Shown: positions 10,091 through 20,639, numbered from the stretch's first letter. The stretch: 64,000 nt of DNA from Isoetes taiwanensis (GCA_021234155.1 JAJEKV010000148.1:1138616-1202615), one strand, 5' to 3'. Numbers and translations: made by a program. Notes: generated from the sequence alone by a model not told the origin.

Positions 10091-10100
10091 GTTGTGTTCA

Positions 10101-11498
10101 CATCCATTCAATGCACACGATATAAAACATAAACGTGTTTATTGCAAAGGTCCCATACTTTGCCATACTTTCATACCCATACTTCTAACCCATCAAAATA
10201 TACTCTTATTGTTGCAATGGCATAATGAAACTACTTAGAGAATGCATTGAACTATCTTACAATGTCGATTATCAAATGCCACAAGTAAAGGCTACAAAGG
10301 AATCACAATATTTCGACTTTTAGGAGGATCTTCATGCCCTTGTTTCCCTCATCACTTTCTAGGCTAGATTTTGGATTTTCACTTTACCCTTTATATTACA
10401 ATGGTTTTGAGCTTTTGGTCTTCTAACCTTGCATTCCACCTTAATCTCACAACTTATACAGTTAGAACACATAGGTAATTTATGCAGAGATAACGATATC
10501 ATGGAAAGGCAAAGACCAAAATGCAAAAGCAATATTTTAGGCAAATAATTTGGGTTTCATGAGGTTTAAAGATACATCACAATGGGATAAAAGGTTGGAA
10601 ACATTGCAGAAAACAAAATATATACTGGTTCTCTCTCTAGGCATAATATAAATTGGTAATGTCGACACTTTATATATAACAAACAACACTTTATCTTTAA
10701 GGGCATGGATATTGCAGATGAGATTCTTCTTCAGTGGACACAGAATAAGATTGTTGTGGCTTATAATTGTTCTTCTCTAAAGTACTAATTTGGCATACTT
10801 ACCTTCAGATTTATTCTTATACATAGACATGTGGTTGTGCTCAATTGGACCAGTTTGTCCCCCGGAGTAGAGATCACTCTCTCCTCCAGAGGATACATGC
10901 TAATGATAGGGAGACTAGAGAGCCACTGCTCGCCTACGACTTCAACCCCATTGAAGATGGCCTCACCACCCAAGAGGTATCGAGCCCATACCAGCGCCAT
11001 ACGCGGTGCATAAGGTATTAGGCCTAGTCCGCAATGTTCCCCGGTAGGCTTTACACACCATAGGGATCAACTGACATCGAACAAGTTTCCCCTTGTCAGT
11101 CGATCTGGCCCCTCCACCCATAGCGCAAATGGGCTCTTATGCACAGAACAGGATTGCAAATTAAACGGGAGTGTTGCATCACTCCCGTTTCAAAGATTCC
11201 CTTAAAAAAAACACCAGGATTTAAAAAATGATCATTTTCAAAAGAAGTTGGGGATTTCAAGTGAAACAAAATATTTTATCGTGCATTTTGGGCTCTTTTG
11301 AAGTGATAATCTTGCATTTGTAGAAAAGAGCACTTGGAAATGGCAAAATTCCAGACATTAATACACCAGGAATATTACTATGAATTCGAGGACATCCAAA
11401 AAACGTAAAAATAAAAAAAAAATTGTATTAATTTTTTTCAGTACATCAAATATGGCATTATTTTATAGCCAGTAGTAAATAATTTACCAAAAACTAAC
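10101..11498. other. Intergenic, no recognisable gene
   Basis: This links the truncated retroelement to the methyltransferase pseudogene. Short open frames at 10785-11013 on both strands resemble nothing known. It holds one perfect hairpin (11163-11190) and A-rich runs near 11400-11425. Confidence 0.5.
11163..11190. repeat. Perfect 11-bp hairpin
   Basis: AAACGGGAGTG (11163-11173), a six-base loop TTGCAT, and CACTCCCGTTT (11180-11190) form a perfect stem. It is isolated in intergenic DNA; the function is unknown. Confidence 0.75.
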
Positions 11499-12166
11499 TC
11501 AGAGGTCTAAATCAAAGTCCTCAGTGTGTGGTTTGCTCGTCTCACCTTTTTCTATCTCTACAGTTTGCTCCTTTGTCACTGTCTTATCTTTGTTGGTGTC
11601 AATAGTCTCTTCAGGAATAGTAGCTAGAGCTACTTCTTTGAGCTCTACAAAGGTAGCGTCATCTTCCAGAGAGCTTGTGAAAGGAGGTTGTATCTCAGAA
11701 GATGTCATTTTGGCAAAATCTGATGATGATTTGGCTCCCAACTCTTGATTTTCATCTGGTAGAGTTGGTAGAGCAGACAACCGCATCTTAATAAAGTCTA
11801 CAGACTCTCTATCAATGTCAACAGCAACACAATTACGGCCCTTTTTAAGTGCACATGCTATTGTTGTACCAGAGCCAGAGAAAGCATCTAGGACCCAATC
11901 TCCTGGACGTGAAAACATATCCAGAATATGGTTAATTAGCTTACGTGGCTTCCGTAATGATTCTGATTTTGCCTTGTGCACTTGGGTCCTGGAGCTTCTG
12001 TAATACTGCTGGGAACTCTAGGACATTAGAAAAATTTTGGCAGGCTGCTGTGTTAAAGTGCTCCATGGTACGCTTCCCGTCGAAACTCCAGTAAGCTACA
12101 TGGAGATACTCAACCTTGCTCAGCAGCCTCGGTCCTCCACCATGGTAGTTGATATTAGTTTTGTAC

Positions 12167-12294
12167 CTGCAAGATCGTATTCCAGAATAGTAAGTACGTA
12201 TTCCAGAATAGAAGATGACGAGTTACAACTGCAACAATGACTCAAAACTTGAAAGAAAGAACGTTTCAACTGCACTCGAGATTTGAAGACTCAC
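12167..12294 (-). other. Intron of the methyltransferase pseudogene
   Basis: The donor GTGAGT is at 12294 downward and the acceptor TTGCAG at 12167. Splicing joins ..GTC TG with G TAC to restore a Trp codon and the run MVWYKTNINYHG, which supports the intron. It carries two copies of the TTCCAGAA palindrome 21 bp apart. Confidence 0.7.
12176..12212. repeat. Two palindrome copies (TATTCCAGAATA) in the methyltransferase intron
   Basis: TTCCAGAA cores lie at 12180-12187 and 12201-12208, 21 bp apart, which is half the 42-bp period seen in the larger array at 13015-13191. Flanks (GTATTCCAGAATAG) match the larger family. Confidence 0.8.
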
Positions 12295-12732
12295 CAGACC
12301 ATATTTTCATAACCGGCTTGCACAGGAGAACCGAAGTGGTTCTTGAAAGTAGCTTCCACAAGTCCGGATTGCATGCTGGAGTGGAACACAACAAGGCGCT
12401 TGATGTTTCTTTGTGGTAACACTGCTTAATTCCGTCTTTAAAGCATTAAATTACGAGTTTTGAATGGCTGGTCGTCGTGGCGGCTATCCTTCCGACTTGA
12501 ACCCATACGGCAAGTCTATGACCAATGTAAAATCTTGTGGCTTTATACTTCCAGCCAACTTAGTGCAGTCCCCATGAACGATAAAATAAAAGTTATTTTG
12601 ATCAAACATGGAAAACCTCTCGTAGTCGGACGGCTCAACATCAACAATCGCCTATCCGCTAGAGTCCTCTCTTCTACAGCGGTCCTTACAGTGCATAAAA
12701 CCTTCCAGTAGGTCCTTGTTCTTCTTCTTGCT

Positions 12733-13268
12733 CTGTTAGTAAAAGATGTTAGGCGGGCATCACAAAAAGAAAACATTAAAAACAGGAAAAAGAGCGTACC
12801 CAAAACCCTCAAAATTTGGGCGTATTGGATACGCCGTCGGAAGTTGCAATGGGATACGACTCTTTACATCTGTCCCGGTGTCCAACGTTCAAATTGCTCC
12901 ATTAAACATGTTTGCACGTAATAACATTTTTTTCGTTTTGGAAGTCAAGAACAATTAAACAAGGTGAGTATTATTTTTACGGAAAGCGAAAGCAATAAGA
13001 AAAGCCACAGTGTATTCCGGAATACCCTTTGTCTTACAAGCCAAAAGCAAAAGTGTATTCCGGAATACACCTCTGCTTTACGTTCGAAGCAAAAGTGTAT
13101 TCCGGAATACACTTTTGCTTTGGCTTGTAAGCCAAAGTGTATTCTGGAATACACATTAGACTACCCACAGAAGCCAAAGTATATTCCGGAATACACCTTG
13201 GCTTCCCAAAAAACATTTCTAGCTACGGAAGGAAAATTTAAATGAAAGTTCTGTCGTTCTTACTTGTG
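12733..13268 (-). other. Probable intron of the methyltransferase pseudogene holding the palindrome array
   Basis: The upstream exon ends at a good donor (GTAAGAAC after the CACAA near 13268). The downstream exon begins at 12732 after an acceptor TTTACTAACAG, which includes a plant-like branch-point CTAAC. Between them lies no coding sequence on the minus strand, only the palindrome array and AT-rich DNA. Boundaries are inferred from splice signals. Confidence 0.5.
13007..13200. repeat. Five-unit palindrome array, 42-bp period (core GTGTATTCCGGAATACAC)
   Basis: Cores TTCCGGAA/TTCTGGAA start at 13015, 13058, 13100, 13142 and 13184, so the spacings are 43, 42, 42 and 42. The third copy extends to a perfect 34-bp palindrome (13087-13120). 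The intervening ~18-25 bases differ between units but often begin or end with AAGC/GCTT or GCCAAA. Because the core is palindromic and the period is a multiple of three, both strands stay open and spell repeated CIPEYT; this is not evidence of a protein. The array lies in a probable intron. Confidence 0.9.
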
Positions 13269-13830
13269 CAGTTCCTTGGACATCTCTTCGAGCGTAAACT
13301 CTTTATCAACGACCTTCTGCAGTAGCCTTTTTTAGTATGTCCATGTCCGTAAAGCGCATTTCTCTCCAGACCGTGATCGTCATTTCCTTCTTCGGGACGT
13401 CAGAACCTTTCTTCTTTTCTGAGACCTTCCCTTTACTTCTTAATTCACCACGCTCGAACATGGTAAAAATTTCATTTTGTAGATCCCATATCTGCACGGT
13501 AACAAACAAGGTTAGTTTCTTCATGGTTATTCGAATCTGAAAGAAACTTACCGCCGAATCTCTCAAGGCTAGTTGAAACCAGTTGTCATGCGGTATGAGA
13601 GACTGCCGTTTATTAGCTTCATCGTACTTAAGGCAGCACTCCACAGCTTCCTTAAAAATCATGTACTCCCTGTGCATGAATCGGATCTTGTCGACGAAGC
13701 TCATCTTTAATTTGTACTCGTTGTCGGATTATGGGTGTTGGCAATGATTTTTGCTTCCTCGTCGGTGAGACCGCGATAAAGCGCACAAGGACAAGAGTAG
13801 AGGTACCTAGGGTTTTTCTTTGTTTGTACA
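13253..13830 (-). pseudogene. Middle exons of the methyltransferase pseudogene, possible ParB-like helical region
   Basis: On the minus strand, LYRGLTDEEAKIIANTHN (about 13800-13737) is followed, after a one-base shift, by KMSFVDKIRFMHREYMIF and a continuous exon to about 13552. A 60-base intron with donor GTAAGTTTC and acceptor CCGTGCAG follows, then IWDLQNEIFTMFERGELR through about 13310. A further segment in a shifted frame, VVDKEFTLEEMSKELHK, ends near 13268. 'LTDEEA..IA..HN' resembles the N-terminal region of ParB-type proteins, which in bacteria are sometimes fused to amino-methyltransferases; that link is inference. The frameshifts near 13310 and 13728 make it non-functional as read. 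Confidence 0.5.
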
Positions 13831-14260
13831 ACCGCCTCTTGCCTCAAGCTATGATTTCTCCCCAAGACGAAAAGTGTGTGTATGTTTCCGCTTTCTCGTC
13901 ATATTCCTGGGGGTTTTGCATTGCTCCCCTTTCGTCAACAAAGTGATAACTATTGGGGCCACATGAGCATTTGATTGCTCATAATTCTCGTCTCTTCAAG
14001 TTCCTTAAGTGGCTCGCAGATAAATTTTCTAACTTGAAGCGCCTTCGCTGCACTCATTCTTTGGGGCGTTCCATGCTAGTCACAGGAAGATAAATTCACC
14101 TTGTACAAATTCTTTTCTCCTGCTAATAACCTCCATTCTTCGCAGGTCTTATCAACCTTCTTTCCTATTGCAACCCCGGAGCTTTCCTTTTCCCTTTGTT
14201 TTTGAGCTTCCTGGACTTCAGGATCCGCCGGGCCAGACTTTTCGGCTTCTTTGGTTCTTT

Positions 14261-14990
14261 TTAGCAGCTATTGTTGCCCCTTGGCCTGCTAAGTTTCCTT
14301 CTTTTGGTCAGCAGAGGGGGTTCTTCCTCGCCCCGCTCCTCTAACCTTATCCTGATGACCTCCCCAAGAACTAGCATAGGGTGGCATTTCGTGACCTTTT
14401 CCATCTGATTGCTCTGACTCACCGATGTGAAAGTTCCCTCGGCCAGGCCGGAACAAACCTGCCTAATACATGAACACAGCTTCGCTTTGTCCGCAGAGTG
14501 TGAAAAGAATTTGTACAAAGGCTCTGGTTGCATTAATCGACAATTTTAAAGAATGCGATGTCCACAAATAATGAAATCCTTGCAGGTCTTGAAGGATAGT
14601 TCTTCAATCAATTCCTTGTCCCAAGCAGAACTCTTCGAGACATCTTTGATTGTCCTAAGTTAACAAACCCGAGTCGGGCGTGACCTTTGTTACCAAAGAC
14701 TTTACGCATCGCATAAAACGCTGGCAGGATGTATTTTCCATCCGCACTCGGTCACTTAACCACCGCGCTTTTGAAAGTTCTCGAATAGCTAAGCCCGTCT
14801 GCGGTCGTACGGCAGGCTTCCGAGGGTGTAGACGCTTTTAGGCTTCAGATTTCTTTGATGCCCTTCTTGCTTCCTTCTTCACGCTTAATCAAACGCTTTA
14901 AAACAACCATGTTAAGACAGAAACTCAATCAAAATCTTTGTATTCCGTATCAACATTTACTAATCTTGTGCCCTAGCCGTAAAAAGACAG
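14261..14990 (-). pseudogene. N-terminal part of the same minus-strand pseudogene (unrecognised domain)
   Basis: Coding-like minus-strand sequence appears in alternating frames. From about 14960 downward come VVLKRLIKREEGSKK, then ILPAFYAMRKVFGNKGHARL (about 14745-14690), then SSAWDKELIEELSFKTCKDF with IICGHR (about 14640-14550). Last is a 90-residue open segment from 14533, beginning MQPEPLYKFFSHSADKAKLC. Frame changes occur at least three times. The order and strand place it upstream of the LTDEEA and methyltransferase parts. I do not recognise the domain; a ParB-like fold is one possibility. It could instead be a separate decayed gene. Confidence 0.4.
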
Positions 14991-15138
14991 GAAAACAAGC
15001 CAAAATATTGTCACTCTAAGTCAATTCCTTGTACCTTTATTGGGCCTCGAAAGAGTAATTTCTAACCTAAAAGTTGTCCGCTGTACCTAAAAAGTGTGTT
15101 ATTTTAGTGCAAAAGCAAGCCGCTTCAAAAATACAAGC

Positions 15139-15472
15139 AAAATGTATTCCTGAATATACTTTACACTGGCGAGGTAAAGTGTATCTCTAATTATTCTTTG
15201 CTCAAGAACAACGCAGTGTGTATTTTGAACACTTTGCCCATCTGAGACGGTATAAAAGTGTATTCGGAAAACACTTTGCCCTTCAGCGAAGTGCAATACA
15301 CTTTCGTTTCTTCGACCAAGGGCAAAATATATCTCGAATATACTTTGTGACCACAGTTGAGCAAAGTGTATTCCAGAATACACTTTGTATTTCACAAAGG
15401 AGCAAAGTATTCCTTAGAATACACTTTGTTTTTCGCTACAGTAAAGTGTATTCCGTGAACACTCTACCATGG
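15139..15472. repeat. Second palindrome array, about nine degenerate units, ~31-41 bp spacing
   Basis: Units of the form GCAAAGTGTATTCC-GGAATACACTTTGC recur. Cores begin near 15147, 15184, 15223, 15263, 15294 (half unit), 15332, 15371, 15410 and 15451. Most are imperfect, but the inverted halves AAAGTGTATTC and GAATACACTTT are repeatedly visible. It is the same family as the 13015 array, with shorter and more variable spacing, and lies upstream of the pseudogene's readable 5' end. Confidence 0.8.
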
Positions 15473-15715
15473 GCTAAATCGAAAAGAAAAGAAAGATCGT
15501 GATTCATGTAATTTTGGCATGCTTACTCCTCGGCCCATTGTTTCGCTATGTAACCCAATATGTAGCAAATGTATATTGATCTAAGGCGCCGGGCCGGGCG
15601 TAATTAAATCTCCGAAGCGTAATTTAAACCGGAGGCCAATTTTCCTTTTTGCAAAGGTAGGCCATCGCTGTGTTTCTTTTCTATGTGATGGAATACGCCT
15701 TGTCCAAACACTCGG

Positions 15716-15813
15716 GTAAGTGTATTCCGAATAGCATTCCTTTGCAATAATAATAATGCGAAATGTCGCAGAGACACAAATACCATTCCACAGCATTTGT
15801 ATTCTCGAATATC
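15716..15813. repeat. Two further isolated copies of the palindrome family
   Basis: AAGTGTATTCCGAATA (core near 15726) and TTGTATTCTCGAATA (core 15802-15809) lie 76 bp apart, about twice the unit spacing of the neighbouring array. A half-site-like TACCATTCCA lies between them. They look like the decayed edge of the array at 15139-15472. Confidence 0.55.
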
Positions 15814-18800
15814 ATTAGTCCAATCGACTTGTGAGTTAGTAACAAGCTCCACAATTTTTGCGCTTGTTTGACATGGTTAACCGCTTCGAACAAACTTCCA
15901 CCCACCATTTCTGCTTCGCCCGGCAATTTCTACTTCAGATGGGAACAAGATCTAGATGCTTCTTCAACACCCACTTTATTGTCTTTGTTGTTTCTCGAAG
16001 ACACTCCTCGGTGTCCAAGAGAATCCAGTAGACTGCCACCACCTTTCCAACCTCTCCAAGTCCAGGAAACCGCTGCCACCACCTTTCCAACCCTCACCGT
16101 TGCACGTGAGTAATCTTCCACCACCATTTGTACTCATCCCCCGACACTACAATGGCTCACCCTCGAAATTTCTTAGAATGTACTACCTTTCGCCGCTTTG
16201 TTGTTTCTCCATCTTCACTTCACATGCTGTGAATACAAGACGCTCAAGATCATGATCTCCATCGCTTTCCCACCATGATTTTACAACAAATGAAGACGCA
16301 CTTTGGCAAAAGATCTACTACCTCTTCACACACAAACGTGGTGACATGGCTCTTGCGTAATTTCGGGCCTCCCCGCTATAAGAGAGCTGTTTGATCGAAC
16401 TCCCTGCGGAAGACGCTTACAACAACTTTCGCTGGCACACTATGCTGGGCTCCATCTCCTTTCATTCAACACCGACCTCCTTTATCCGGTACAGCTTCAC
16501 GCGGGTTTGTTCTCCTCTACAAGCACACCACTAAGGGCGCGTGAGGAGGTCACCCCAGAGTAGAACTCTTCGTGAAGATGAAGACACCAACGGCGCAACG
16601 AGATTTACATAAGTGTTCTTCTAGCCACCCACCAAGAAATTCAAGGTGGATTATGGTGTGAGAGATGCCCTCCTCAGAAGAAGAAGAAACCTTATGAGAA
16701 AGCATAAAATGAGAAGACTTTAAGAAGTAAAAATGCTGCTCATTGGGTTGCATCAACGAATTTAACATGTCTAAATTACGGGCAATTAGAGACAACCGCT
16801 ACCAATGGACATTGGCTGACCAGAATGCCTACTTGGCCTATCATGTAGGGCCGTAATCAAGCAACACCTTCTTGCACTACATTAACCGGCCAAGAAGTTT
16901 GGCCAGAATGCTTTATGGTTGTCCACCGCTTAGTCTCCACCTCAATGTCTAGAATACACAAAAGATCGACAAAATCCAGCAATTGATGATCATTGTAATC
17001 AAGAAGAGTTGTAACCATGCATGCCCTTGCCGGGCCAGGTCATGATGGAGAAATATTTTAGAGAAACATGTGAGAAGTCAGCCTAACAGCAACATGTATC
17101 ATTTAACCGGATAACATCACCAAAAGATGTTTTTAATGAGTACAAAGAGACTTGCACTCAAATTTTTGAGCACGTTCTTTACTCACACTTCACCGACCGT
17201 GGAAAAGTGAATTCGCTTCTAGTGAAAATTCCCGTGAGACAATGCACGTCCGGCTTGCTCAAGGTGTGCACTAAAAAGTCAAAGAGAAACCGCAGCTATT
17301 GCAGGTCGAAGAAGCAAGCTCATGTTCTCAATCCCCAATTTGTTTTAAAAAATGCTTTGACCTGCTCTTCTACGCATATTGTGCAATGTAACCTCGCCGT
17401 ATTATCGTGGAACAACAAGCGCCAGAGAGAAGAAAGCTTGCCAAACACGTAAAAAGCTCTTGAACGCCCAATCGCAATATATGTCTCATAGATTGGATGG
17501 AATGGACCAAAAAAAACTACTTCTACCATTGATTTTTGAACATTCCTAAAAGATGCTGTGAGGAATGTTTTGTTAAGGTCCACCTTGTAGGAGCTATGGT
17601 CTTCAAAGGAAGTCTAAAGTGCAAAGTATTTTTGACATATCCAAACTTCTGCATGGTGACCAACCTCACACACATAATTTAACAAGGTCCTGCATGCAGC
17701 AAGAGCAATTACCACCTTCAAAGGCTTTACCTCGCGAACTTGACAATACTACAAGGAGAACAAGAATCAAACACTCTTGTACCGTATAAAGTTAGTGGAG
17801 CTAGGATCTTTAGAAAAGTGAAGCTCTCTGCTTCTTTACTAGAGGCCACACTCATGATCATATTGACCATTCTTCTTAGAAGAAGATCGGATGTGGTGAG
17901 TAATTTCTTTCTCGAACGTAAAATTGTTGTGAAAAATGTAGCTCTAAGACAGCTTGTAAGAACCATTATTTCATGGCCTAACACCTTCCATCAACTCCGC
18001 AAAGACTAAGCAGTCCGGCAGTTACATTACACCTCCTCGCCATAGTAGAAGAAGATGCCGAGGATCGAAGCCATGTACTTCTGACTCAAGACGCGGTGGA
18101 ATGAGCTCCCAAGGTAATATCACGTAAATTACCAAGTGGCGCAATTTCGCTCTTCCTTAACCGAGGGAGGATGACAAAGGTCGACCTTCGATAGGCAGTG
18201 CTTGACACACAAATAAGGAGGAAGGCTTAGTCGCTAAACTCAAGATTCATTATTTGGCAAGACGCCTCGGCAAAACCGTAGATATGAGTTAGAAATGAGA
18301 AGCCAAGGAAAAGGAAGAAAAGTCCAAGAAGGTGGGTTGTAGGGATGATTGATCCTAATGACGACTATATTGTGCTATGATTTTAAATTGAATCGACAAT
18401 CGCCTACCAGAGGACTATCAATTTGCTTAAAAAAGCTTGTAATTACGTAAGAAGAGGATGAAGAAGGTGGTGGCAATGCTACACCATCCGTTGATAGTGA
18501 TGAGGAAGTGATAACTCAAGCACTTCCTCTAGTGACGTTGAAAGTTGTAAGTGAAGGTGATGAGGATGGCATAAAATGAATATGATGACGCCCTAGATCC
18601 CTCTCTCTCATCACCCTTTCACACTTTTTGTATTACATAATCGAAGTCTTAGAAAAAGATCAGAATTTTGCATGTGGAATATGAAGATTCTATCTTCAAA
18701 TTTTGAGAATACTACAGCTTCGCCACTTCGACTAACTTCCAACTTCTTTTGTTAAATATTTTATCCTCCGAACAGAGTTTCTGTTCTTAAAACATACTTC

Positions 18801-20440
18801 AAGAACATCATTTTGCTAAAATGACACTTTAAAAAGTCAATTCTTTCTGCTGCACAAAAAATTAGTCACTTTTGGGGGTCAAAATAGAATTTCATGCATC
18901 TTTTATTTTAACTGCTTTTACCCCTTTGTAAAAAAAAAAGGGAATCTTTAAGGAATATTCTTTCGGGCCTCGCTTCGAAGGATTTGCTCCCCGCTAATAC
19001 GCAATCTTGTTACAGGCCGCATTATTTGTATTGGCGGTTTCTAGTTCAATATTTTTATGTCCTAGTTTAAAACAAAGACCATTGAAAATTAATGTAATAG
19101 AGTCTCTACATTTGTCAAATGATCTTTGAAGTTAAGGACCCTTTTTAAAAGTGTCACCCTAATCGACCTAAAATTGATCAGGCTGCGGAGAAAATAAAAT
19201 TGTCCGATTTTTTCCATCAATTTTGTTCTAGAGGATGACTGATTGGCATCAAAAGAATCACTATTACTCCACCTCTACTAACATTAGAGGTAAAACTCTG
19301 AGATTCCGGCCTCATCCCCATAAGAATCCTCCAAATGGAATAGCTAATACTCCTATTAACCGCACTAATGCAAAGACCAACAACTTCATCATTGTTTGCT
19401 TTTCCCCATAACTTTTGATCCACTTGTCAAAACAAGCCAGTTGTTGCATTGGGATGCGAATGAAAAGATCTTTCCAATGATATATGGTTATGGGATGTAT
19501 TTCCTAATATGGCTTCATGCTAACCTTAAAAAAATATGATTTTTTGCTTATTTCTTATATATTTATATCGTGAAAAGATGTATGAATGGGTTATCAATGT
19601 ATAGGACCTTTGTAAAGACTTAACCCATTGCTACAAAAAGTTTTTGAATCTGAGTTCGATCAAAAAGTTATAATGAAAAAAAATGATACTACGTATAGCC
19701 GGCAACTACATTTACCATACAGTCAGCCACATAATAATCGGAATGAGATATAATCGGAGCTCTCCTGATTGGACAATTTAAAAGTCGACATGGCATTTTA
19801 AGCATCCCTTTAATGGGACAAACGTGATCTCATTTTTCCTCTAATGGAATTGAAAGATTGATTGTTGGAATCATTCTGAAAGGGTATTCCTTATATTGAA
19901 TTCGGCATTGTCTGATGTTTTTCACCCTCCAGCAATTCTTTCAAACATTCAGTATTTTCAGCATTTGGTTGTACGAGCATCTATTCGATGGCCTATAATT
20001 ATGATGAAAGATGCAATGGCCATTGTCCCCGCTATTATTGTCCTTGTTGGCTTCACTCGGGCGGCAGCTGTGCTAACAAGCTCATCTACACCGAAAGGCT
20101 TGCATAACACGCATTTTAAGACAATGCAATTTTCCGATTCAAACCATACAAGATAAATAAATGCCAACAACTCATATCACTTCCTCAAAGAGGGCAAATC
20201 CCAAAATCCTGCATCCATCACCTAAGCTTGAGCAGATCTTATGGACATCCATCACTCAAGCTTGATCAAAGCTTAACATCATACAGAACCATGCAATAGT
20301 TTCTTAGCAAAATCTGAACGTCAAGGAAAGTTATGCGCTCTTTGCCAGTCCAATGATGGATTGCCACTGCAGGATCATTCTATCCAAGAATGAAAATGGA
20401 CGATCATTCGAATAACCGGGTTGGGACCGCTTACTCGGTG
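15814..20440. other. Intergenic, no recognisable gene
   Basis: Short open frames occur on both strands (for example 17207-17452 and 17740-18009 on +, 17320-17583 on -). None shows a domain I can name, and no splice-linked set of exons was found. A short direct repeat of CTGCCACCACCTTTCCAACC occurs near 16036 and 16073. The stretch near 19400-19560 resembles the non-coding style of LTR sequences but has no partner here. Confidence 0.5.
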
Positions 20441-20465
20441 AAGTATTCTTACAGTTTCCACGCCG

Positions 20466-20625
20466 CCTAAGGAAAACACCGCGATTTAAATCGTACCGTG
20501 AAATAAGGGCTTAAAAGACACTTAAGCTTGAATCATACTCTGAATGACGACCAAAACACCTCGAAACTTGAATCATACTGAATCGAGGAAAACACTCGTG
20601 AATTTAAATCGTGGCTCAAATCGGG
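20466..20625. repeat. Imperfect duplicated segment with palindromic CGATTTAAATCG
   Basis: GGAAAACACCGCGATTTAAATCGT (about 20471-20494, written here in positions; key part CGATTTAAATCG) is echoed by GAAAACACTCGTGAATTTAAATCGT near 20588-20612. CTTGAATCATACT occurs twice between them (about 20527 and 20566). A small local duplication with a palindromic core. Confidence 0.5.
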
Positions 20626-20639
20626 CACCTCATCGCTGA

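Larger units (their letters stand above)
2096..10100 (+). mobile_element. Decayed Ty3/gypsy LTR retrotransposon with nested insertions
   Basis: The order gag, CCHC-like knuckle, aspartic protease, RT, RNase H, integrase zinc-binding N-terminus is the canonical Ty3/gypsy gene order. Every domain carries stops or frameshifts. Three gaps break the coding order: about 2731-3317 in gag, 3804-6227 in the protease, and about 6646-8500 between protease and RT. The integrase core and 3' end are missing after about 10090. No primer-binding site or matching LTR pair was recognised. The element is an old, immobile relic that has served as a landing site for other repeats. Confidence 0.85.
11499..12732 (-). 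pseudogene. DNA methyltransferase (N4-C/N6-A amino-MTase, beta order), decayed catalytic half
   Basis: Family role: transfer of a methyl group from S-adenosylmethionine to an exocyclic amino group in DNA. Read on the minus strand, the exon from 12732 contains HGDCTKLAG and the catalytic motif IV as DLPYGF (12499-12516). Next comes RLVVFHSSMQ and an exon ending AENMVW-like at 12295. A 128-bp intron (12167-12294, GT-AG) follows, then YKTNINYHGGGPR (from 12166) and YWSFDGKRTMEHFN. Last come HKAKSESLRKPRKLINH, LDMFSRPGDW and the AdoMet-binding motif I FSGSGTT (about 11863-11886). Motif IV before motif I is the beta-class order (N6_N4_Mtase). Breaks: in-frame TAGs at 12652-12654 and 12484-12486, shifts between about 12420 and 12490, and a one-base shift near 11981. 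After motif I the tail to 11499 is a continuous acidic, Thr/Glu-rich extension. The introns argue for a decayed chromosomal gene, not a processed copy. Confidence 0.75.

Noticed and set aside
13007-13200. CRISPR array
   Set aside because: The repeats are short palindromes with spacers of only ~18-25 bp and repeat-like spacer ends, there are no cas genes, and the context is a plant-type intron.
12964-13245. Repeat protein with CIPEYT motifs on both strands
   Set aside because: The motif is the translation of a palindromic DNA core with a period divisible by three, so both strands stay open. No start context, neighbour or codon-level conservation supports a protein.
19217-19560. Copia gag-like segment on the minus strand
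   Set aside because: A weak resemblance only, with no pol, protease or knuckle nearby; the DNA looks more like LTR-type non-coding sequence.
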